Notes under the pieces: generated by a model
The model's database searches: none
Told to the model about the DNA's origin: nothing
Seen by the model: the letters and a program-made list of their open reading frames with translations, nothing else
Source of the DNA: Myxococcaceae bacterium
GTDB lineage: Bacteria; Myxococcota; Myxococcia; Myxococcales; Myxococcaceae
Reading direction: 5' to 3'
NCBI GenBank assembly: GCA_019686135.1
Contig: JADGHL010000007.1
Coordinates: forward strand, 1 to 64,000
DNA length: 64,000 nucleotides
Translations under genes and position numbers: made by a program
Shown: positions 10,988 to 20,512 of the stretch, in pieces
Layout of the letters: every line of letters starts with the position of its first letter
Numbering within the stretch: the first letter of the stretch is position 1

Positions 10988-12183
10988 AGGACGCGCGCGG
11001 CCAGTCCACGGTCGAGCTCGCGCTGGGGTCGCTGCTTCTGGTCTCAGTGGTGCTGCTGGGTCTGTACCTGAGCGAGGTGAGCTTTCTGTCGCTCAAGGTG
11101 CAGGAGGCGTCCGCCGCGGCGGTGTGGGACGCCACCGGCCGGCCGGTGCACGACTACACGAAGCAGCGGACCCCGAGCGCGATCGGCCGCGATCTCGCAC
11201 CGTCGATCGCCGCGGCCGCCCAGAAGAAGACGCGCGAGTACGCCGACTTCGACGCGCTCGGGAATGGGGACGGCACCCGGCGTCTGTTTGCGAGCGGCAG
11301 CGGGCTCACCGTGGCGTGCGAGCGCTCCGGCCGCGGCGCGAACGATCCCATCGCCTTCAACATCCGCGCGTCGTCCGACTACGACATTGGCACCGGGCGG
11401 GTGCCGTGGCGGGTGAACCAGCTGCTGCGCGACTACTACCAGCCGCAGGGCGGGACGATCTGCACCGCCAGCGCGCAGGTATTGCCCTGGCAGCTCCCGG
11501 AGAAGTTCTTCGACCGCGACGTGGGCGGCTACTTCTCGCCGTTCCGCCAGGACAAGCGCATCCGCCTGTGTGGCGCGGGCCGCGCGGTGGGCGGGACCTG
11601 CGAAGCGGGGTACGGCGTTCTGTTGGGCGACTGGGGAATGGATCGCAGCTCGCGCAACCCCAACTCGAAGATCGTCTACGACTCGCGCCTGCCCGAGAGC
11701 CCCAACGTGGGGTTCTCCGAAGGCAACAACGACTACCGCGAGATGATCGAGCGGCTGTTCATCACCAGCGGGCAGAAGCCGAACTACGTGGCGCGCGCGC
11801 GCCCGGCGCGGAACCCCGGCGGCGCGTCGGCCCGCTACGCGGCGAAGCTGGGCGCGACCCAGTACTGGTATCCGTACGGCGGCGGGTTGATCCAGACCGT
11901 GCCGGTAGACGAGCGCGCGTTCTACATGAGCTTCTCCGGCGTCGAGCACGGCTTCGGCGACATGCTCGAACCGGACGAGGTCATCACCGATCCGAACTGC
12001 CGCACCTGCCACTTCAACACCGCGGGCACCTCCTCCGTCCAGGGCAACCCCATCGAGACGCTGCAGAGGACCTCGGCGACGAAAGAGGAACGCCAGAACC
12101 TGCGCAATCAGAACTGGACGAGGCTGCGCAAGCCGTGCTTCCTGGGCATCGGCGGATACGGCTGCGAACGTCCGAAGCGGTGA
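10984..12183 (+). CDS. TadE-like protein with a CxxCH motif
   Basis: A 399-residue protein starting at the ATG that overlaps the preceding stop. It opens DARGQSTVELALGSLLLVSV, the conserved Gly-Gln-Ser, Glu and single hydrophobic helix of TadE/pseudopilin-like proteins. The soluble part holds several Cys and one C-R-T-C-H sequence near residue 340, which has the form of a covalent haem site; a single motif may be chance. It ends exactly against the convergent kinase gene. Together with the two upstream genes it forms a pilus-like export unit whose motor could be CpaF at 57-58.7 kb. Confidence 0.75.
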   Translation: MKDARGQSTVELALGSLLLVSVVLLGLYLSEVSFLSLKVQEASAAAVWDATGRPVHDYTKQRTPSAIGRDLAPSIAAAAQKKTREYADFDALGNGDGTRRLFASGSGLTVACERSGRGANDPIAFNIRASSDYDIGTGRVPWRVNQLLRDYYQPQGGTICTASAQVLPWQLPEKFFDRDVGGYFSPFRQDKRIRLCGAGRAVGGTCEAGYGVLLGDWGMDRSSRNPNSKIVYDSRLPESPNVGFSEGNNDYREMIERLFITSGQKPNYVARARPARNPGGASARYAAKLGATQYWYPYGGGLIQTVPVDERAFYMSFSGVEHGFGDMLEPDEVITDPNCRTCHFNTAGTSSVQGNPIETLQRTSATKEERQNLRNQNWTRLRKPCFLGIGGYGCERPKR

Positions 12184-15100
12184 TCAGCGCCGGCCTGCCC
12201 GGGTCCTCGGCGGCGGCGGACCATCCGCCAGGTCCTCCAGCGGGCGGAGCTCCACTTCCAGCATCACGCTGCTCTGGGCCTTCACGTCGACGGGGATGAG
12301 GCTCTCCGGGAAGGGGCGGTACTGCACGCGCACCACGTGACCGCCCGGCCGCGCGGGCGCGAACACCGGCGCGGCGCCCAGGGGCTGACCGTCGAGCGTG
12401 ACGATCGCGCCGACTTTGTTGCCGTCGAGAGTGACCTTCACCTGGATTTCGCCCTCCGGAGAGTCCGAGCCGGATTCGACGATCTGCTTGCGGATGCGCG
12501 GGCGCGCGGCGGCGCTGCGTTTCTCGCGATCGATCCGCGCCTGTTCGGAGCGCTCCTCGACGGCCTCGATCCGTTGGAGCACGTCGGGCGTCGCGGCGGG
12601 AGCCTCCGCGACCGTGGCGGGCGGAGGCGGGGTGACGGCGTCCATCCCCACGAGGTTCATCGGGAGCGGCTGCGCGGGCGGTGGCGTGGTCGGCCGTTCG
12701 AGCAGGAAGGAGAGCCCCACGCCAATCAGCACCAACGCGGCGATCGCCGCGCCCAGCGCCTTTCTGTGGCGGCGGATCCAGCGCTCCAGTACGAGCGCGG
12801 CGGATTCGGCATCCGAAGCCTGAGGCGTGGCCGGATCCGTGCCCGGCTGAGAGAGGCTGAGGCGCGGTGGCGGGGTCGGATCGCCGTCGGCTGGGAGCGT
12901 GCCCGGCTGAGAGAGGCTACGGCGTGGTGGCGGAGTCGGATCGCCGTCCGCGGGGAGGGTGCCCGGCTGAGAGAGGCTACGGCGTGGTGGCGGAGTCGGA
13001 TCGCCGTCCGCGGGGAGGGTGCCCGGTCGAGAGAGGCTGCGCCGCGGCGGAGGAGTGGGATCGCCGTCGGCAGGAGTCACTTCGAGCGATGCGTCCTCGT
13101 CGCCGTCGTGCCCGGCGGGGATCGTCCCCGGACGCGACACCGTCCGCACGCGGCCCGGCTGTTGTGCAGCAGGGATCGTCCCGGGTCGCGAGACGGTGCG
13201 TGCGGGTACTGTGTGGGGCGCGGCGCTGGACCCGTCGCGTGCGTCGAGCGAGGACGCCGTGCGCGCAGACATCCGCTCGCCCGCGCTGCCGGCAGCGGGA
13301 AGCGTCCCGGGGCGGGAAACAGAGCGCGCGGGCACAGCGTGAGGTACGGCGGAGGAGTCGTCGTGTGGGCCGCGCGGGGACTCCGTGCGCGCAGGCTGGC
13401 CCGCGCCGCCCACAGCTGGAAGCGTTCCGGGTCGCGAGACGGAACGCGCCGGCACCGTGTGAGCTGTGGAGCCGGTGTGACTGTGTGAGCTGGGGATTGC
13501 CGCGAGTGGGGACTCCGTGCGCGCGGGCTGGCCTGCGGCGCCGGCAGCAGGAAGCGTCCCGGGCTGGGCGACGGAGCGCGGAGTTTCAGCGTGACGTGCG
13601 GCGCCAGAGTCGTCGGGAGCGCCGGGCGTGGACGCCGCGCGGGCAGACATCTGCTGGCCTGCACCGCCCACGGCGGGAATGGTTCCGGGCCGTGAAACGG
13701 AGCGTATGGGCACCGTATGAGGCGCGGCTCCGGCGTCACCGTGTGAGCCGGGGATCGCTTCGAGTGGGGACGGTGTGCGCACAGGCTGGCCTGCAGCGCC
13801 GGCAGTGGGATGCGTACCCGGCTGAAAGACGGAGCGCTGGGGCAAAGCGTGAGGTGCAGCGCCTGAGTCGTCGGGTGCGCCGGGCGGCGACGCCGTGCGG
13901 GCAGACACCTGCTGGCCTGCACCGCTCGCGGCGGGAAGCGTCCCGGGCCGTGAAACGGAGCGTGTGGGCACCGCGTGAGGTGCGGCACCGGCGTTGTCGG
14001 GAGCGCCGGGCAGGGATGCCGTGCTCGCAGGCATCTGCTGGCCTGCGCCGCTCGCAGTGGGAAGCGTCCCGGGCCTTGAGACGGAGCGCGCGGGCACCGT
14101 GTGCGGTGCGGCGCCGGGACCGGCGGTGGGGATCGCCCCGGGGGGCGACGCAGCGCTCGCGACGCCGTATGAACCGGGGCCCGCAGCAGGAATCGTCCCG
14201 GAGCGGGGAACCGCCCCCGACGCGGCGCCGAGGTCGCCGGGCATGCCCGGCTGTGGCCCGGTAGCGATCGGGATGTCCGGGCCGGTGGCAGCCTCGTCGG
14301 CGCCCGGCGCGACCGGCGTGCCGTCCGGCCCGAGCGGACGCTCGAGCGGAACGCGCTGCAGCGTCACGCGCTCGTCGATGGCCACGCCGAACGCCGCTTC
14401 GAGCGCAGTGGAGAACTCGAGGATGTCCGGGTACCGGTGGGCGGGATCGATGGCCATCCCGCGCGCCACGACCGCGTCGACCGCCAACGGGATGCCGCCT
14501 GCGACGCTCACCGGCGGACGCTCCGCGGTGAGGTGCTTCATCAGAAGCTGCTCCTCGTTCGCGTCGATGAAGGGCGGGAAGCCGGTGAGCAGCTCGAAGA
14601 CGATCACCGCCAGCGAGTACTGGTCCGCGCGGCCGTCTATGTTGCGGTCGCCGACGATGACTTCGGGGGCCATGTACCCGGGCGTGCCGAAGACGATGCC
14701 GGTCCGCGTGAGCGAGCTCCCAGTCGGCCGGGCGATGCCGAAGTCGAAGAGCGTGACGTGGCCGTCCGCGCCGACCATGACGTTGGCCGGCTTTAGATCG
14801 CGGTGCACCACGCCGCGCGCGTGGACCTGGGCGAGCGCGACCGAAAGCTGCCGGACCACGTTGAGGACCTCGTCGCCGCCCAGCCTTCCGCCGCGCGAGC
14901 GCACCAGTGCCGAGAGTGGCTGGCCCTCGACGTAGCGCATCACGATGAACGGGATGTTCCGGTGCCGGCCGACCGCGTGGATCGCCACCACGTTGGGGTG
15001 GTCGATCGCCGCGAGCACGCGCCCCTCGCGCAGGAAGCGTTCGGCGAACTCGGGATCCGGCAGCTTCGAAGAGAGCGTCTTGAGCGCGACCTGCCGGCCG

Positions 15101-15294
15101 AGTCGTTCGTCTGCGGCGAGGAAGACCGTCCCCATTCCGCCGCGGCCGATCACCTTCTCGATGCGCCAGGTGTTCTCGACGAGCTCACCGATCTGCAGAT
15201 CGGGCGCCGTGGAATCCTTTGCGATGCCGCACGCGGGACACGCCATCGCTTCGGCGGAAAGCTCGTTCCCACAGCTTGCGCAGATGTCGGCCAT
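12184..15294 (-). CDS. Ser/Thr protein kinase with zinc ribbon, repetitive linker, TM helix and PEGA domain
   Basis: A 1036-residue membrane kinase. A zinc ribbon (CASCG...CPACG, residues 5-22) comes first. The kinase domain follows: G-loop GRGGMG (50-55), Lys72, HRDLKPAN with Asp166, DFG 184-186, and a GTPGYMAPE segment. Residues about 340-880 are Pro/Ala/Ser-rich and carry 13 copies of R-[ST]-x-[SAF]-[RQ]-P-G-T-x-P variants (one begins L-S). One TM helix (ALGAAIAALVLIGVGLSFLL) precedes an extracytoplasmic PEGA-type domain (VTLDGQPLGAAPVFAPARPG). The start is set at the ATG before the zinc ribbon. PEGA kinases are common in myxobacteria; the signal and substrates are unknown. The linker contains many Ser/Thr that could be autophosphorylated (inference). 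Confidence 0.93.
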   Translation of the reverse strand: MADICASCGNELSAEAMACPACGIAKDSTAPDLQIGELVENTWRIEKVIGRGGMGTVFLAADERLGRQVALKTLSSKLPDPEFAERFLREGRVLAAIDHPNVVAIHAVGRHRNIPFIVMRYVEGQPLSALVRSRGGRLGGDEVLNVVRQLSVALAQVHARGVVHRDLKPANVMVGADGHVTLFDFGIARPTGSSLTRTGIVFGTPGYMAPEVIVGDRNIDGRADQYSLAVIVFELLTGFPPFIDANEEQLLMKHLTAERPPVSVAGGIPLAVDAVVARGMAIDPAHRYPDILEFSTALEAAFGVAIDERVTLQRVPLERPLGPDGTPVAPGADEAATGPDIPIATGPQPGMPGDLGAASGAVPRSGTIPAAGPGSYGVASAASPPGAIPTAGPGAAPHTVPARSVSRPGTLPTASGAGQQMPASTASLPGAPDNAGAAPHAVPTRSVSRPGTLPAASGAGQQVSARTASPPGAPDDSGAAPHALPQRSVFQPGTHPTAGAAGQPVRTPSPLEAIPGSHGDAGAAPHTVPIRSVSRPGTIPAVGGAGQQMSARAASTPGAPDDSGAARHAETPRSVAQPGTLPAAGAAGQPARTESPLAAIPSSHSHTGSTAHTVPARSVSRPGTLPAVGGAGQPARTESPRGPHDDSSAVPHAVPARSVSRPGTLPAAGSAGERMSARTASSLDARDGSSAAPHTVPARTVSRPGTIPAAQQPGRVRTVSRPGTIPAGHDGDEDASLEVTPADGDPTPPPRRSLSRPGTLPADGDPTPPPRRSLSQPGTLPADGDPTPPPRRSLSQPGTLPADGDPTPPPRLSLSQPGTDPATPQASDAESAALVLERWIRRHRKALGAAIAALVLIGVGLSFLLERPTTPPPAQPLPMNLVGMDAVTPPPPATVAEAPAATPDVLQRIEAVEERSEQARIDREKRSAAARPRIRKQIVESGSDSPEGEIQVKVTLDGNKVGAIVTLDGQPLGAAPVFAPARPGGHVVRVQYRPFPESLIPVDVKAQSSVMLEVELRPLEDLADGPPPPRTRAGRR
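12841..13078 (-). repeat. 60-bp tandem repeat inside the kinase gene, four copies
   Basis: Four consecutive 60-base units begin GCCCGG(C/T)(T/C)GAGAGAGGCT. The units starting at 12901 and 12961 are identical over all 60 bases; the outer two have a few substitutions. Each encodes 20 residues built on DGDPTPPPRRSLS-(Q/R)PGT. The identity points to recent duplication and copy-number instability. Confidence 0.9.
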
Positions 15295-15393
15295 GAAGAG
15301 CGGCCAGCGTAGCCGAAGCGCCGCCGCTCGTGGTCGCCGCGCGACCCCATGGACGCCGGCCCGTGACACGCGAACCGCGCGCTCCGAAGCGCT

Positions 15394-15900
15394 CTACGCG
15401 CCGGCCCGTCGCGCCAGCCGCAGCGAGCCCTCCACGCCAGCGCCGTAGGCCAGGTGCGCGGCGAGCGCCTTGAGGTGTGAAGAGACGGGATACTTCTTTG
15501 GACCCGACGCCAGCCGCAGAGCCGGAACGGCGATCTCGTCGCCGAGGAGCCACAGCGACGCACCGAGCGCCAGTCCGGCGGCGAATGGAAGCCGGCGTGC
15601 GCCGCGGGAGAGGAGCGCGAACGCCATCCCCCAGAGGGCGCCGTAGCCGTAATGCACGGCGAGGCCGGCCTTCTTGAGCGCGTCTCCCTGCAGATCCTTC
15701 TTGATGAGCCTGCCGAGCCGGATCGCCATGAGCTCCGTGGCATTCTTGTCGAGGCTGACCTGCTGCTCGCGCTTCTGGTCGGACGCGCCCTGGAGCTTTG
15801 AGGCGAGGCTTTGCGCCGGGGACATCAGCCAGGTGCCCAGGGCACCGGCGATCGCACCCGCGGCTGCATCGATCAACAGAGGTGGTTTACGAGAGCCCAT
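15394..15900 (-). CDS. DUF1440/YagU-like inner membrane protein
   Basis: A 168-residue protein with an N-terminal Gly/Ala-rich hydrophobic helix (DAAAGAIAGALGTWLM). A charged middle follows, then a second and third hydrophobic stretch containing HYGYGALWGMAFALL and AAGLALGASLWLLGDEIAVP. The H-Y-x-Y-G...G-x-x-Y and the GDEIAVPAL segment are typical of the DUF1440 (YagU) family of inner membrane proteins, of unknown role. The start at MGSRKPP is the Met nearest the first helix. It is transcribed away from the kinase promoter on the same strand. Confidence 0.72.
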   Translation of the reverse strand: MGSRKPPLLIDAAAGAIAGALGTWLMSPAQSLASKLQGASDQKREQQVSLDKNATELMAIRLGRLIKKDLQGDALKKAGLAVHYGYGALWGMAFALLSRGARRLPFAAGLALGASLWLLGDEIAVPALRLASGPKKYPVSSHLKALAAHLAYGAGVEGSLRLARRAGA

Positions 15901-15981
15901 GCCGGAACGATGTGCATCGCTCCGCCCGGGCGAAGTGGCCGGCCGCACGGCCCCCTGCCGGGAACACCGGCGGCAGCGCGC

Positions 15982-16215
15982 TCAACCGCAGCGGGCGGGT
16001 GGCGTCGCGTCGCAGGTCACCACCTGCTTGGGAGCGGGGACCTTCTGGATCGGCGTCACCCGCGCGCGCGCCATCGCTACTTCGGCGGTCCGGACGGCGC
16101 TGATGGCCACCACCAGGGAGAGGATGAACGCGAACGCGATCGCGATCGCCGCGGCGATCGGGGCAAGACGATCCACCTTCCCTTCGAACGAAGGGTCCAG
16201 CTGCTGCGCGAACAT
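15982..16215 (-). CDS. Small single-pass membrane protein, function unknown
   Basis: A 77-residue frame opening MFAQQLDPSFEGK with a GGAG site nine bases upstream. One long hydrophobic helix (APIAAAIAIAFAFILSLVVA) is followed by a basic stretch and a Pro/Cys-containing tail (VVTCDATPPARC). No family is recognised. It might be spurious, but hydrophobic pattern and ribosome site favour a real gene. Confidence 0.45.
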   Translation of the reverse strand: MFAQQLDPSFEGKVDRLAPIAAAIAIAFAFILSLVVAISAVRTAEVAMARARVTPIQKVPAPKQVVTCDATPPARCG

Positions 16216-16392
16216 AGAAGGCTCCGAGAGGTCAGCGGCGCCGCGGAAGAAGCAGCGCCATCGGCCATCGATACGGAGGTCCCCCCGGGCGATTGCACGG
16301 AGCGACCGCCGGGCGAAAAGTCGCGAGCATCCAAAGGGTTGCGCGCCGGGGGTCGCGAAAATCCGGGTGGGAAATGCGGTAGAACCCGCCGG

Positions 16393-18981
16393 ATGCGCGC
16401 TCGGAACTGGGTCGCTCTGCTGTCGCTTGCGGTCGTCGCCGCCTGCTCCAGCGAAGGAGGCTGCGGAGGTTGTGGTGCCTTCGCGCCGTTGCCGGATGCA
16501 CAGCGGCTGGATGCTCCGAAGGTCGATCACGCCGCCGATGTGCGCGTGACCGACGGCGGCCTCTCGGTGCTCAACCAGAACTGGGAGGGCATCCTCGCGC
16601 AGTTCGCGCCGGGCCGGGTGCTGTCGGTGCCGCTGCCGTGCACCATCCAGAACGTCACCGGCATCGGCGACGTGGCGATCGCCGACATGGGCAGTTCAGG
16701 CTGCGCGTCCGAATCCTGCGGGTTGATGGACGGCGTGTGCGACAGCCGCGACGAGCCGCGCCAGGTCGACGTGTACTTCCACGGCCTGCGCTTCGAGCCG
16801 GGGCCGCCGGATCGGCTGGTGGCGATCGCCGACCTCGAGGTGTCCACCGGCACCTTCTATGTGGACTCGGTGAGCCGCAAGCACCTGCTCTGCCTTCTGC
16901 AGAGTCCGTTCAAGTGCGGCGTGGACTTCGACACCGCGCGCAACGCGCCGGCACAGTCCACCTTCGCGCTGCAGCTGAGGATGACGTTCGACCCGGTGTG
17001 GGACCAGCTGCTCCGCCTCGAGGTGGCGGACATCGACGGCGCGCAGGTCTGCGGATCCGGCGAGTCGCCGCCCGACTGCCTCGATCCGGCGGACCTGATC
17101 ATCACCAACGCCGGGAGCTGCTCGGGCGTCTGCAACGCCGGAAGCTGGGAGCCGGTGAAGGCGGTCATCCTCTCGCAGGTGGTGGGCTCGCTGAAGAGCG
17201 CGCTGCAGGAGGCGATCGACCGGCAGCAGTGTCAGCCGTGCAGCTCCGGCGAGCCCGCCTGCCCCGTCTTTGCTGGTGCCACCAGCACCTGCGAGCTGGA
17301 CGGGAGCGGCTCCGACGCCGGCATCTGCCGGGACACCGACACCGGCCGGTGCGTGCCCGCGCTCTTCGGCATCGAGGGGCGGGTGGATTCTGCCTCCGCG
17401 CTCGCGCCGATGCTGTCCACCGGAACGCCGAAGCTGGACGTGTCGCTCGCGCTGGGTGGGAGCGCCAGCGCGGACACCGGAGTGACGGTGGCCTTCCGGG
17501 GCGCCGCGCGGGAGGAGGCGGTCGCTCCCTGCGTGCCGGCGCTGCCTGCCCCGGCCATCACGCCGGTCCCCGCGCCGCAGCTCGACGCCGAAGCCGCGCA
17601 GCCGTACGACGTCGCGCTGTCCGTCTCGCGCGCGTATCTCAACCAGCTTGGGCACCACGCCGAGCAGAGCGGGGCGCTCTGCGTGACGCTCACCACCGCG
17701 TCGTTGCCCGTCCTCGAGTCCGGGCTGTTCAAGACGCTGCTCCCGTCGCTGGGTGCGGTGCAGGGCGATCGCGACGTCCCGATGGCGGTGACGCTCCGGC
17801 CCCAGAAGCCGCCCACCTTCCGGATCGGCCGCGGCGAGGTCGGCGAGGACGGGACGCTCATCAGCCCGCTCGTCACGCTATCGATGAAGGACCTCGAGCT
17901 CGACTTCTACGCGCAGCTCGAGGAGCGCCCGGTGCGGCTGTTCACGCTGGTGGTGGACGTGAACGTGCCGCTGGCGCTGCAGTTCGAGGGCTGTGACACG
18001 GTGCAGCCGATGATCGGCTCCCTGGAGGGGGCGATCACCGTCACCGCGACGAAGAACAGCGAGATCCTCGCCGAGAACGTGGACGACTTCGCGAAGCTCG
18101 TGCCCGCGTTCATCGCGCTCGCCGAGCCCGCGCTCGCACAGGGGCTGCCCACCTTCACGCTGCCGGACTTCGGCGCGTTCAAGGCGGCGATCGTCGAGGC
18201 GCACGGAGTCAACCCGATGGGCGCCACCGGGAACTTCGAGCACGTGGGGCTCTACGCGCAGCTGCTCCCTTCCAGCGCCGAGTGCGCCGGTGCGGCACCG
18301 TCCGTTCGCGCGCAGTTGAAGGAGGCGCGCGTGCCCACCGAGGCGCAGATGCTCGGCGGAAAGACGCTGCCGTGGCCGACCGCGGTGATCGTCGTCGAAT
18401 CGAACGCGGCCGATGCGCGCTACCAGTACCGCGTCAACGGCGGCTTCTGGTCCACGCTGCGGCCGGCCCGCGCCGACGGGACGATCGAGGTGACGCACCC
18501 GGCGCTGGTGGCGGAGGGCACGCACCGGATCGAGGTGCGCGCGCGACGGTCCGGCGGCCCTGGCGTGTCGTCCGTGCCGGTGGTGGTGCCCGTCACCGTG
18601 GATTGGTCCGCTCCGACGGTGCGCTTCGAAGCGGATCGCCTGAGCGATCGCCTGAAGGTCATCGCCCACGATGCGGTGACGAAGGACGAAGACTTGCGCT
18701 TCGCCTGGCGCGTGGGAGACGGACCCTTCTCCGACTTCGGCCCCGCGCGCGAGGTGATGCTGAGCGCCATCGAACGTGCAGGTGGCCTCACCGTTCGCGT
18801 GCGCGACGAAGCCGGGCACATCACCGAAGCGACCTGGCGCGCGCCCACCGAGGTGGAACGGCTGGAAGAAGCCAGCCCTGCAACCGGGAACGCAGGAGGC
18901 TGCGCCGCCATCCCCGGCTCGACGCCAGGCTGGCTCGCTCTCATCGCCCTGTGGCGCACGACCTCCCGTCGCCGAAAATGA
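16393..18981 (+). CDS. Large Cys-rich lipoprotein with a MYXO-CTERM-like tail
   Basis: An 862-residue exported protein. Residues 1-18 form a lipoprotein signal (WVALLSLAVVAAC, lipid Cys18) followed by a Gly/Cys-rich stretch. The body has many Cys pairs, including CSSGEPACPVFAGATSTC and CRDTDTGRC, like the Cys-rich inserts of other myxobacterial surface proteins. Near residues 690-810 there are bacterial Ig/fibronectin-like strands (YQYRVNGGFW, ADGTIEVTHPALVAEGTHRI). The C-terminus reads GGCAAIPGSTPGWLALIALW and then Arg/Lys, a weak MYXO-CTERM layout. Having both a lipobox and a C-terminal sorting-like tail is unusual. Function unknown. Confidence 0.75.
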   Translation: MRARNWVALLSLAVVAACSSEGGCGGCGAFAPLPDAQRLDAPKVDHAADVRVTDGGLSVLNQNWEGILAQFAPGRVLSVPLPCTIQNVTGIGDVAIADMGSSGCASESCGLMDGVCDSRDEPRQVDVYFHGLRFEPGPPDRLVAIADLEVSTGTFYVDSVSRKHLLCLLQSPFKCGVDFDTARNAPAQSTFALQLRMTFDPVWDQLLRLEVADIDGAQVCGSGESPPDCLDPADLIITNAGSCSGVCNAGSWEPVKAVILSQVVGSLKSALQEAIDRQQCQPCSSGEPACPVFAGATSTCELDGSGSDAGICRDTDTGRCVPALFGIEGRVDSASALAPMLSTGTPKLDVSLALGGSASADTGVTVAFRGAAREEAVAPCVPALPAPAITPVPAPQLDAEAAQPYDVALSVSRAYLNQLGHHAEQSGALCVTLTTASLPVLESGLFKTLLPSLGAVQGDRDVPMAVTLRPQKPPTFRIGRGEVGEDGTLISPLVTLSMKDLELDFYAQLEERPVRLFTLVVDVNVPLALQFEGCDTVQPMIGSLEGAITVTATKNSEILAENVDDFAKLVPAFIALAEPALAQGLPTFTLPDFGAFKAAIVEAHGVNPMGATGNFEHVGLYAQLLPSSAECAGAAPSVRAQLKEARVPTEAQMLGGKTLPWPTAVIVVESNAADARYQYRVNGGFWSTLRPARADGTIEVTHPALVAEGTHRIEVRARRSGGPGVSSVPVVVPVTVDWSAPTVRFEADRLSDRLKVIAHDAVTKDEDLRFAWRVGDGPFSDFGPAREVMLSAIERAGGLTVRVRDEAGHITEATWRAPTEVERLEEASPATGNAGGCAAIPGSTPGWLALIALWRTTSRRRK

Positions 18982-19031
18982 CCGAAGCGCCCGAGCCGGG
19001 TGGACGGCGGACAGCAGACGGAAGACCGCCG

Positions 19032-20369
19032 TCACAAGCACCAGAGAAACGCCGCGCTCACCAACGGCACGTAGATGAGGAACGCGAGGAACAGGTACCC
19101 CAAAAGGTGCTTGAACTCGATCTTCGCCACCGCCAACAGCGGCAGCGCCCAGAACGGCTGGATCAGATCCGAAGCCATGTCGCCCCACGCGTACGCCAGC
19201 ACCACCTTGTTCGGGGCGACGCCGAGCGTCTTCGCGGCCTGGAGCAGGTACGGCGCTTCGATCGCCCACTTCGAGCCGCCCGAGGGCACGAAGTAGTTCA
19301 CGATCCCGCTGTACCAGTAGACGATCGCCGGGAACGTCTTCGCGCTGCCGAGTGAGACGAACGCCTGGCCGATCTGCTCGGTGAGGCCGGTGAACTTGAA
19401 GACCCCGTAGATGCCCGCGTAGAGCGGGAACTGCAGGACGATCCCGCTGAGCACGCTGCCCGCCTCCTCCGCCGCCTTGAGCAGGCGCGCAGGTGTCCCG
19501 TGCAGGAGGATTGCCAGCGAGAGGAACAGGAAGTTCACTGTGTTGATGTTGAGCGCCTGCCAGCCCTTCGCCAGCGCGATGGCCGAGAACGCCAGCGCGC
19601 ACAGCCCGAAGGCGATGTTCAGCACCGGCGAGTGATCGAGCAGGTTGGCGAAGGTGCGCTCCTCTGGGACGGGCGGCGGCTCGAAGCGGCCGAAGCTCTC
19701 GACCAGCGCGGGATCGACGCGCACGGTGTGCTCGGGCCTGGGGTGGAGCACGCCGGCCAGCACGGTCAGCACGATGACCACCACGGCCACCAGCACGAGG
19801 TTGAACGCGCTGAACAGGGTGGTGTCGATGGGCAGCACCCCGAGCTGGTGTTCGAGGAAGTGGCCCGGGGTGGCCACGAGCAGCGGCGCGGACGCGGAGA
19901 GACCGGAGTGCCACGTCGCGCCCAGCCCGAAGTACGCGCAGGCGACCAGGAGCCGGTAATCCACCTCGGGTTGGCGCCGGACGATGAAGCGCACCATGAC
20001 CGCGGAGGCGACGAGCGACAGGCCCCAGTTGACGTAGGCCAGCGCCATCGAGAGCAGCGCCATCAGCATCACCGCCCGCCGCGGCGTGCGGGCGAGCGAG
20101 GCCACCTTCTCCAGCATCAGCCGCACCGGCGCGGTGAGCGCGAGCAGATAGCCGCTGAAGAGGACCAGCGCCATCTGCATGGAGAAGGTGAGCAGCTCCC
20201 AGAAGCCGTTGCCCCATCCCTCGAGCACCTGCCGCGGCCCGGCGTGGCCCCAGGTCATCCCGAGCGCGAAGGTGACGAAGGTCAGCAGCACCGCGATCGC
20301 GAACGAGGACGGGACGTATCGGGCGCTGAAGCGGCCCAGGGCGTCGGCGATGCGTACGAGGAGATCCAT
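19032..20369 (-). CDS. atoE: Short-chain fatty acid transporter (AtoE family)
   Basis: A 445-residue membrane protein with about 12 hydrophobic helices, matching the AtoE/TIGR00366 short-chain fatty acid transporters in length. Recognisable segments are RFSARYVPSSFAIAVLLT at the N-terminus, GYLLALTAPVRLMLEKVA, the NWGLSLVASAVMVRF helix, and the C-terminal WALPLLAVAKIEFKHLLGYL. The protein also has the Y-W-Y-S-G-I-V-N-Y-F-V-P-S-G-G-S-K-W-A motif typical of this family. Predicted to carry butyrate or acetoacetate across the inner membrane; no ato catabolic genes lie nearby. Confidence 0.88.
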   Translation of the reverse strand: MDLLVRIADALGRFSARYVPSSFAIAVLLTFVTFALGMTWGHAGPRQVLEGWGNGFWELLTFSMQMALVLFSGYLLALTAPVRLMLEKVASLARTPRRAVMLMALLSMALAYVNWGLSLVASAVMVRFIVRRQPEVDYRLLVACAYFGLGATWHSGLSASAPLLVATPGHFLEHQLGVLPIDTTLFSAFNLVLVAVVVIVLTVLAGVLHPRPEHTVRVDPALVESFGRFEPPPVPEERTFANLLDHSPVLNIAFGLCALAFSAIALAKGWQALNINTVNFLFLSLAILLHGTPARLLKAAEEAGSVLSGIVLQFPLYAGIYGVFKFTGLTEQIGQAFVSLGSAKTFPAIVYWYSGIVNYFVPSGGSKWAIEAPYLLQAAKTLGVAPNKVVLAYAWGDMASDLIQPFWALPLLAVAKIEFKHLLGYLFLAFLIYVPLVSAAFLWCL

Positions 20370-20512
20370 GCGTGTTCACCCGGATCGCCGCGGCGGGGTG
20401 GCCCGCGCGCGCCGCGGCGCCGAGTTCACCCGATCCGCGCCGGTGCGCCAGTTCCTGGGCTCTGGCGCCGCCCAGCTGGACATCCCGGCGGATTCGTAGT
20501 GCCAATGCGCCC

